Below are positions 14,744 through 20,076 of a stretch of 20,076 bases of DNA, in pieces (the first letter of the stretch is position 1; each line of letters begins with the position of its first letter). The notes under the pieces were generated by a model. That model was not told where the DNA came from. It worked only from the letters and a program-made list of their open reading frames with translations, and did no database searches. A program made the translations under genes and the position numbers. Origin of the DNA: Hyphomicrobiaceae bacterium (lineage in GTDB: Bacteria > Pseudomonadota > Alphaproteobacteria > Rhizobiales > Hyphomicrobiaceae); assembly GCA_017353825.1 (NCBI GenBank), contig JAFMSC010000021.1, positions 1 through 20,076 of the forward strand, given 5' to 3'.

Positions 14744-15535
14744 ATGCAGGCAACCGTGAACGGCTTTCGGATGAACTTCGCGGTGGAGGGGCCGGACTCG
14801 GCTCCGACCGTGATCCTGCACCATCCGCTTGCCACGGATCTGACCATTTGGGACGAATTGACCGCCGCACTGGCGCCAAGGTACCGCGTGGTGCGGTTCG
14901 ATGCGCGCGGTCAGGGCGCCAGCGAGGCGACCAAGGCGCCGTACGCTTTCGACACCCTCACGGCCGATGTCGTCCAATTGATGGACCACCTGGGGCTCGC
15001 GCGCGTCCACTACCTTGGACTCTCGATGGGGGGAATGGTGGGCCAGCATCTGGGCCTCACGCATCCGCAGCGCTTCGCCAGCCTGACCCTATGCTCCACC
15101 TCGAGCCGCATCCCCGACGAGGCAAAGCCGCTCTGGGAGGAGCGCGTCAAAGCCGCGCGCGAGAAGGGGATGGCCGCGCAGGTGGATCTGACATTGTCGC
15201 GCTGGTTGGCGTCCGCAAGCCTGCAAGGCAAGCCGGCCCTGGTGGCCCGCATGCGGCGCTATATCGAGGCGACGCCGGTCGAGGGCTACGCCGGCTGGTG
15301 CGGCGCGATCCGCGACCTCAATGTCACGGAGCGGCTCAAAGGCATCCCGCTACCCACGCTCGTCATCGTCGGTGCCGAAGACCCGAGCACGCCGCCCGCG
15401 GCCGCCCAGGTCATCCACCGTGAGATCGCCGGCTCCGAGCTCATCGAGGTGCCCGGCGTCTCTCACCAGCTCCACGTAGAAGACTCCGCCACCTTCAACC
15501 GCCACGTCCTCGATTTCCTCAGCCGGCAGCCGTAA
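14744..15535 (+). CDS. Alpha/beta hydrolase, 3-oxoadipate enol-lactonase (PcaD)-like
   Basis: 263 residues with an intact alpha/beta-hydrolase triad. Ser94 is in LGLSMGGMVGQ, Asp213 in IVGAEDPSTPP and His241 in GVSHQLHVEDSATFN. HHPLATDLTIWDEL forms the oxyanion side and VVRFDARGQGASEATKAPYAFDTLTADVVQLMDHLGLARVHYLGLSMGG is typical of PcaD-like enzymes. PcaD opens 3-oxoadipate enol-lactone in the protocatechuate branch of the beta-ketoadipate pathway. No other pca gene is present, so an exact substrate is not proven; related lactonases and esterases share this outline. The start ATG 14744 follows GGGAGGAA. It stands alone, ends convergently with ubiB, and shows no damage. Confidence 0.75.
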   Translation: MQATVNGFRMNFAVEGPDSAPTVILHHPLATDLTIWDELTAALAPRYRVVRFDARGQGASEATKAPYAFDTLTADVVQLMDHLGLARVHYLGLSMGGMVGQHLGLTHPQRFASLTLCSTSSRIPDEAKPLWEERVKAAREKGMAAQVDLTLSRWLASASLQGKPALVARMRRYIEATPVEGYAGWCGAIRDLNVTERLKGIPLPTLVIVGAEDPSTPPAAAQVIHREIAGSELIEVPGVSHQLHVEDSATFNRHVLDFLSRQP

Positions 15536-15590
15536 TTGCGCCCGTAATCCTGGCCGAGCGATGCGAGCCAACAGCGAGCGTCGCCCGCCC

Positions 15591-15645
15591 AAGAGAATCC
15601 AAAGAGAAATCCAAGAGAGATCCAAGAGAGATCCAACACGAATCC
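15591..15645. repeat. Tandem repeat, about five units of 11 bp
   Basis: Units of the type AAGAGAGATCC follow head to tail: 15591-15600 (10 bp), 15601-15612 (12 bp), 15613-15623, 15624-15634 (these two identical, 11 bp) and 15635-15645 (diverged). The block lies between the convergent PcaD-like and ubiB genes, is A/G rich on the plus strand, and stands out from the G+C-rich surroundings. Confidence 0.75.
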
Positions 15646-15702
15646 ACCGGTCGAGGACCTCGCCAGCCAAACCCAACCTTCGTGTTCTCGCGCTCGACGA
15701 GG

Positions 15703-15741
15703 CCCCCGATCGTCTGGCCCTGGGGGCTCGGCTTTCGGGGG
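15703..15741. terminator. Possible stem-loop between the PcaD-like gene and ubiB
   Basis: CCCCCGA at 15703-15709 can pair with TCGGGGG at 15735-15741 across a 25-base loop; an alternative shorter stem is GCCCCC with GGGGGC (15721-15726). It lies 13 bp from the ubiB stop in a convergent gap, a fitting place for a terminator, but there is no T run. Confidence 0.35.
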
Positions 15742-15753
15742 ATACCCGGTGAG

Positions 15754-17367
15754 TCAGCCCGTCCCTAGGATCAGCCTTATCGCGATCGCGAGCAGAGCGA
15801 GCGCGCCGATCCACAGGGCCCGGCGGCTCCACCGTGACTGATGCGACTGCGCCGCAGCCAGCCGCTCCACGGTATCCTGATCGAGGCGGAACCCCTCGCG
15901 CGCGCTGTCGACGAGGGCAAGCGCGGTGCGCTCGGCCTGCTCCAGGAGGCGCGGCACCTCACCCAAGACACGGCTGACCGTCTCGGCGCCAGCGCCCGCT
16001 TCGGGAAGCCGCCCCGCCACTCCCAAATTGGTCTCGACCCATTCGCGCGCGATGGGCTCGGCCGCGGTCCATAGGTTGAGCTCGGAGTCGAGGGAGCGGG
16101 CCACGCCCTCCACCACCACCATTGTCTTCTGCAAGAGGATCAGCTCAGGGCGCGTTGCCATGTCGAACACTTCGGTGTAGGCGAACAGTTGCCCCAAGAG
16201 ATCGGCCATGGAGATCTCGCTTGCGGCGCGTCCGTGGATCGGCTCGCCGATCGCCCGCATGGCCTGGGCGAACACCTCCACCGGGTGGTGCGGGGGCACG
16301 TAGCCCGCCTCGAAGTGCACCTCGGCGGTGCGGCGGTAGTCGCGCGTGATGAGCCCGTGCAGGATCTCGGCCAGGAACCGGCGCTCCTTGAGGCCGAGCC
16401 GACCCATGATGCCAAAGTCCACCGCCACCACGCGGCCCTCCTTGTCTACCAGCAGGTTGCCCTGGTGCATGTCGGCGTGGAAGAAGCCGTCGCGCATGGC
16501 GTGGCGCAGGAAGGCGCGAAGCACCGTGAGGCCGAGCGCCTTGAGGTCGTGGCCGACTTCCTTCAACGCGGCCTGGTCGGCGATGGAGATGCCGTCGATC
16601 CATTCCAGCGTCAGCACGCGCCGGGCGGTGCGGCGCCAGTCCACCGCCGGCACACGGAAGCTGCCGAGCTCGGGCGTGGCATCGCGCGCGATGTTGTCGG
16701 CCATCTCCGAGATGGCGGCGGCCTCCAGCCGCATGTCCATCTCGATCTCCACCGAGCGGGCCAGCGTCTCCACCACCGCCACCGGCCGCAACCGGCGCGT
16801 GGGCGGATGGAAGCGCTCGATCTGGCGTGCGGCGAAGAAGTAGCTGTCGAGGTCCTGCTGGAAGCGGCGTTCGATGCCGGGGCGGAGGATCTTGACCGCC
16901 ACCTCGCGCGCTACCCCGTTCTCCAGCAGCACCGCCTTGTGCACCTGGGCGATCGAGGCGGCGGCCACAGGCGGCCCGAGCTCGGCGAAGTGGTCCTCCA
17001 GGCGGCCGCCCAGCTCGGCCTCGATGGTGCGGCGTGCCTCCTTCATGGAGAACGGCGGCAGCCGGTCCTGCAGATGGCGCAGGTCGTCGGCGAGCCTCGG
17101 ACCGATTAGGTCGGCGCGGGTGGCTAGGAACTGTCCGAGCTTGATATAGCTGGGCCCCAGGCTCGCCAGCGCCGCGGCAACGTGCGCTCCCTTGGGCCGG
17201 GCGGCACGGAACGGCCATGCGAGCCAGCGCAGGGGCAGCGTCAGGGCGCGCGCCAACTGCAGTGCTACCGGGGCGCGCGTACCTGCAGGCATGAACTCGA
17301 CGCCGTGCTGGGCCAGAACAAGACCGGCGCGCGAAAGCCGCAGGATGTTGCCGACCATTGTGGCCAT
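15754..17367 (-). CDS. ubiB: UbiB/ABC1-family kinase-like protein for ubiquinone biosynthesis
   Basis: UbiB belongs to the atypical protein-kinase-like ABC1/ADCK family and is needed for ubiquinone synthesis at the inner membrane; it probably acts as an ATPase rather than a hydroxylase. Counting from ATG 17367 (537 residues), the family KxGQ motif is at 76-79 (GPSYIKLGQFLATRADL), the Ala-rich loop at 135-141 (AAASIAQVHKA), the ATP-binding Lys in VAVKIL at about 159, the catalytic-type block HADMHQGNLLV and the metal-binding DFG in VAVDFGIMGRLG. One C-terminal membrane helix is clear (ALWIGALALLAIAIRLILG); UbiB often has two. A GTG at 17409 would add 14 residues but lacks a ribosome site, so I prefer ATG 17367. 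ubiE, often upstream, is not here; the divergent neighbour is a protease. Confidence 0.9.
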   Translation of the reverse strand: MATMVGNILRLSRAGLVLAQHGVEFMPAGTRAPVALQLARALTLPLRWLAWPFRAARPKGAHVAAALASLGPSYIKLGQFLATRADLIGPRLADDLRHLQDRLPPFSMKEARRTIEAELGGRLEDHFAELGPPVAAASIAQVHKAVLLENGVAREVAVKILRPGIERRFQQDLDSYFFAARQIERFHPPTRRLRPVAVVETLARSVEIEMDMRLEAAAISEMADNIARDATPELGSFRVPAVDWRRTARRVLTLEWIDGISIADQAALKEVGHDLKALGLTVLRAFLRHAMRDGFFHADMHQGNLLVDKEGRVVAVDFGIMGRLGLKERRFLAEILHGLITRDYRRTAEVHFEAGYVPPHHPVEVFAQAMRAIGEPIHGRAASEISMADLLGQLFAYTEVFDMATRPELILLQKTMVVVEGVARSLDSELNLWTAAEPIAREWVETNLGVAGRLPEAGAGAETVSRVLGEVPRLLEQAERTALALVDSAREGFRLDQDTVERLAAAQSHQSRWSRRALWIGALALLAIAIRLILGTG

Positions 17368-17658
17368 CTGCCGAAGATCACCCAAGGTGTTGCATGAAGC
17401 CGTTCGCACCGCAGCATATATTCCATAAGGCGCTGCGGGTTAACCCGAGTCGTCCGGCGCCGCAGGAAGGGGCGTTTGCGCACGGGGCTGGCTCCAGGCG
17501 ATCGTCAGAAGGCGCCGGGGCGAATTATCCCTCCCCGGCAAGCCGCCCCCGCGCGGGCAGCTTTTTCCACAGCATGCCGGCGGAGCGCCCCATTCCCCCC
17601 ACGTCACGTATGATTGGTCGAACTGGCTTGTAGCGTGGGGCGGGGCGGGAAGGCTGTC
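17368..17658. promoter_or_regulatory. Divergent promoter region of ubiB and the S8 protease
   Basis: About 290 bp between two genes pointing away from each other, so promoters for both must lie here. A 7-bp inverted repeat, CCCCACG (17597-17603) and CGTGGGG (17634-17640), ends 18 bp before the protease ATG and could be an operator or leader hairpin. No consensus -35/-10 pair was identified with confidence. Confidence 0.4.
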
Positions 17659-19728
17659 ATGCGTAACGGCGCGTGCACGGGCAGCTTCTTGCGGAAGTCG
17701 TCGCGTTCCCGGCGCGTGCTGGGTCTTGCAACGGTGGCGCTGCTGGCGGGATTGAGTCGGCTGGAGCTGGCTGGGCAAAACATCGGCACTTATCTGGCAC
17801 GTCTCCTCGTCTCGCCGGCCGACGCTGGCAAGTCCTCGTCCCGCCTTGCGCGCACGGGCGGCTTCCACGGGCGCCAGTCATCCGCCGGCTCTCACATCCA
17901 ACAGTTCCTGCCGTTCCGACAGTTGCCGTCGCCGCGACCGGCACCGACGCCATCAGCATCGCCACCGACATCACCGTCCATACAGATGGTGCGTCTTCCG
18001 CCGGGAACGCACCCCGCGCCCGACTTCTTTGGCGTCGCGCCAACGGTATGGAGTCCGCCTGGCAGCAGCAACTCGATTGGGCCCGGCGGCGATGTGCCCA
18101 GACCCACGGCCCATGAGGTGGCGGCGCGCTGGGACACCACGATCCGGCCCGGGGCCCTCACGCGCGAGGCCGAGCGCCTCGCACCCTTCCTGCACGCCAC
18201 CCAGCTCACCCCCGGACAGCAGCGCAGGCTTGCCTCCCCGCACCTTCGCAGCCATCTTGAGAGGCTCCATCTTGAGAAGCTCTCCGGCCGGCGGCAGCCC
18301 TCCAAGGGGACTACCGCCCCACCCGCGGCCACGCCGGGCGCCGGCCGCGACATCGCAGCGGGCGAGGCCAAGCCCGCCCCCCGCCGCCTGGGCAGGCGCA
18401 TCATTGGCGAGCTCTTACCCCCGGTCGGCAGCTACCGGTCGAACGAGGTGCTCGCTGTCAACCTTTCCCCCGAGGGCCTTGCCAGGGCTCGCGAGAACAA
18501 CTACCAGCTGGTCGGCCGCATCGACCTGCCAGAGTTTGGGCTCATCCTCAGCCGCCTGCGCCCGCCGGATACACTCAACGCGGTCAAGGGGCGGGAACGG
18601 CTGTTCGAGCTGCTGCCCAAGGAGGGCTTCACCCTCAACCGTTTCTATGCCTCCTATCGCCCGAGTGCTGGCGATGGAGGCGCGACAGCCTCCGTGGCTG
18701 CGCAGAGCGGCGGATGCCCTGCTGAGCGCTGCTTCGGCGGCGCCCTCATCAACTGGCAGCCGAGGCTTGCCGCCTGTGCCAGCGGCGTCAAGATCGGCAT
18801 CCTGGACACCGGCTTCGACGAGGATCACCCGGCGTTCGCCGGCGTGCGCTACTTGTACCAGGAGTTCGTGCCGGAAGGCAGCGAGCGGGCGCCCGACCAA
18901 CACGGCACGGGCGTGCTGTCCCTGCTCGCTGGCAATGCTGGCAGTGGCCCGCCCGGCCTCATTCCTGGTGCCTCCTATGTCATTGCCAACGCCTTCTTCG
19001 CCGACGCCGGCGGGCAGCCCGTATCCGACACCGCCCAGATGCTGCTGGCGCTGCACTGGCTGAAGAAGAACGGCGTTGCCGTGGTCAATCTCAGCATCGC
19101 CGGCCCCGAGGACGAGCTGCTGCACCACGCCGTCCAGGAGCTGACCGAGGCCGGCACGGTGGTGGTGGCAGCCGCCGGCAACGAAGGCCCGGCCGCGCCG
19201 CCGAGCTACCCCGCTGCCTACGACGAGGTGATCGCCGTGACCGCGGTTGACCGCGACCTCGCCCCGTACCGCTATGCCAACCGCGGCGACCAGATCGACC
19301 TCTCTGCTCCCGGCGTGGACGTGTGGACGGCGCTACCCGGCGGGCGCCAGGGGCCGCAGACGGGCACCTCGTTCGCTGTGCCGTATGTCACGGCGGTGGT
19401 GGCGGTGGCCCTGCCACAGTCTGGGCTGGTACCCAACGACGACCCGGTCGCCGTCAAGCGGCGCATGCTGGCGCAACTCGAAGGCAACGTCAGGAGCCTC
19501 AACAGCCATGGCCGCGACCCGGTCTTCGGCGCAGGTCTGGTGCAAGCCCCCGCATCCTGTGGCCCGCCACCAGCCGTGGCTGTGGCGGCCAACGCGGCGC
19601 GCGCGGGCGTCCAACCCTCGGCCAGCACGATGGTGCGGGTGGCAAAGCCCGCCCCCCGCGACCCGCTGGTCCTGGGGACGTGGGTCAGCACGGTCCGCTC
19701 GGTCTCGGGCGAAGCGCTGCCGCGCTGA
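17659..19728 (+). CDS. Exported subtilisin-like serine protease (S8 family)
   Basis: 689 residues from ATG 17659, with GGGAAGG upstream. The N-terminus has a basic start and a hydrophobic stretch (VLGLATVALLAGL, residues 20-32), consistent with a signal peptide or anchor. Residues about 85-150 are rich in Pro and Ser (PSPRPAPTPSASPPTSPS) and residues about 220-265 form a second low-complexity part. A possible propeptide precedes the catalytic domain (VLAVNLSPEGLARARENNYQLVGR, about 270-300). The subtilase triad is complete: Asp383 in GILDTGFDEDHP, His415 in DQHGTGVLSLLAG, and Ser571 in GTSFAVPYVTAVVA, with the oxyanion Asn508 in AAAGNEGPAAPP. Four Cys occur near 350-375, just before the domain. 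The substrate is unknown. It is divergent from ubiB and followed by a hairpin. Confidence 0.9.
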   Translation: MRNGACTGSFLRKSSRSRRVLGLATVALLAGLSRLELAGQNIGTYLARLLVSPADAGKSSSRLARTGGFHGRQSSAGSHIQQFLPFRQLPSPRPAPTPSASPPTSPSIQMVRLPPGTHPAPDFFGVAPTVWSPPGSSNSIGPGGDVPRPTAHEVAARWDTTIRPGALTREAERLAPFLHATQLTPGQQRRLASPHLRSHLERLHLEKLSGRRQPSKGTTAPPAATPGAGRDIAAGEAKPAPRRLGRRIIGELLPPVGSYRSNEVLAVNLSPEGLARARENNYQLVGRIDLPEFGLILSRLRPPDTLNAVKGRERLFELLPKEGFTLNRFYASYRPSAGDGGATASVAAQSGGCPAERCFGGALINWQPRLAACASGVKIGILDTGFDEDHPAFAGVRYLYQEFVPEGSERAPDQHGTGVLSLLAGNAGSGPPGLIPGASYVIANAFFADAGGQPVSDTAQMLLALHWLKKNGVAVVNLSIAGPEDELLHHAVQELTEAGTVVVAAAGNEGPAAPPSYPAAYDEVIAVTAVDRDLAPYRYANRGDQIDLSAPGVDVWTALPGGRQGPQTGTSFAVPYVTAVVAVALPQSGLVPNDDPVAVKRRMLAQLEGNVRSLNSHGRDPVFGAGLVQAPASCGPPPAVAVAANAARAGVQPSASTMVRVAKPAPRDPLVLGTWVSTVRSVSGEALPR

Positions 19729-19849
19729 GCCCCCGATTTGTGATTGTGGAAACCTGCCGTGTGCCGTCACCTCATGATCCCAGAGCCGCGCAGTCCCGGA
19801 ATGGCGCGAAGCCGCAATCATCCCCCGAGATTAAGCGCACAGCGGGAGC

Positions 19850-19882
19850 GCGAGCCCGGTTGCGGGTTTTGTGCGGGCTCGC
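19850..19882. terminator. Inverted repeat after the S8 protease
   Basis: GCGAGCCCG (19850-19858) and CGGGCTCGC (19874-19882) form a perfect 9-bp stem with a 15-base loop containing TTTT. It lies between the protease stop (19728) and the end of a minus-strand ORF (19905), so it is a likely bidirectional terminator. No T run follows the stem. Confidence 0.55.
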
Positions 19883-19904
19883 AAGCCCAGTATGACGGCC
19901 TGAC

Positions 19905-20076
19905 CTAACCGGGTTGGCTCTTGCCGGCAGGGTCAGTGGTGGGTCCGGGCGTCGGGTCATCCTCAGCCGCCGGGTCGCCGGCGAGCTTGGCCAAGCTCTG
20001 GCGGATCGCGGCCGGGAGCTTGGAAAGGTCCGGGCCGCGCCGCGCGAGGCGCGAGGGCGCGGGAGGCGCCATGAGG
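19905..20076 (-). CDS. Hypothetical protein, C-terminal part (runs off the window)
   Basis: A minus-strand frame is open from the right edge to TAG at 19905-19907, giving 56 residues. It contains a short amphipathic segment (DLSKLPAAIRQSLAKLAGD) and a Pro/Asp/Thr-rich tail (PAAEDDPTPGPTTDPAGKSQPG). An ATG at 20072 is inside the frame, so it could be a 55-residue protein or the end of a longer one. No family is recognised. The convergent setting with a hairpin in the gap supports a real gene end. Confidence 0.4.
   Translation of the reverse strand, partial: LMAPPAPSRLARRGPDLSKLPAAIRQSLAKLAGDPAAEDDPTPGPTTDPAGKSQPG

Noticed and set aside
16189..17109. Plus-strand ORF of 306 codons opposite ubiB
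   Set aside because: Antisense shadow; ubiB motifs on the other strand are complete.
17846..19063. Plus-strand ORF of 405 codons inside the protease gene
   Set aside because: Arg/Pro/Ser-rich shadow frame; the other frame has the full subtilase triad.
1..20076. tRNA, rRNA, CRISPR array, phage structural genes
   Set aside because: No cloverleaf with TTCRANY-type arm, rRNA core sequence or regularly spaced direct repeats were found by eye.

Overview
The window looks like a high-GC alphaproteobacterium, probably in the Hyphomicrobiales (Rhizobiales) group. The basis is RecO- and UbiB-type proteins of alphaproteobacterial flavour, a rhizobial-type TPR/winged-helix regulator remnant, IS110 and IS5 relics, and a strong G/C bias at third codon positions. 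This placement is an inference; no rRNA, tRNA, CRISPR array or replication origin was seen.

Left region (1-7.6 kb) is an accessory zone in decay. It holds the tail of an unknown gene, a frameshifted IS110 transposase whose 3' end runs into the remains of a regulator gene, an intact DUF899 gene with a small Met/Cys-rich membrane protein beside it, a broken IS5-type transposase, an SMP-30/gluconolactonase relic, an intact HlyC-type lysine acyltransferase, a frameshifted alpha/beta hydrolase with a frameshifted AraC regulator, and a short tyrosine-recombinase tail in about 1.2 kb without a recognisable gene.

Middle region (7.6-12.6 kb) has mainly intact metabolic genes. sseA (3-mercaptopyruvate sulfurtransferase) converges on an exported amidohydrolase across a perfect hairpin. 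Next come a decayed NicX/M29-like gene, in which the expected metal ligands are spread over different frames, and a one-piece MarR-GNAT protein. An AT-rich stretch with a 21-bp-spaced direct repeat and a palindrome lies before the MarR-GNAT start.

Right region (12.7-20 kb) looks like core chromosome: recO, an unknown membrane protein, a UPF0114/YqhA-type membrane protein with a damaged N-terminus, a PcaD-like hydrolase, ubiB on the minus strand, and a divergent exported subtilisin-like (S8) protease. The window ends inside a minus-strand hypothetical gene. I see no single large new operon. The best leads are the orphan HlyC-type acyltransferase, the DUF899/Met-Cys-rich membrane protein pair, the MarR-GNAT control region, and a possible bridge-RNA relic before the IS110 gene.
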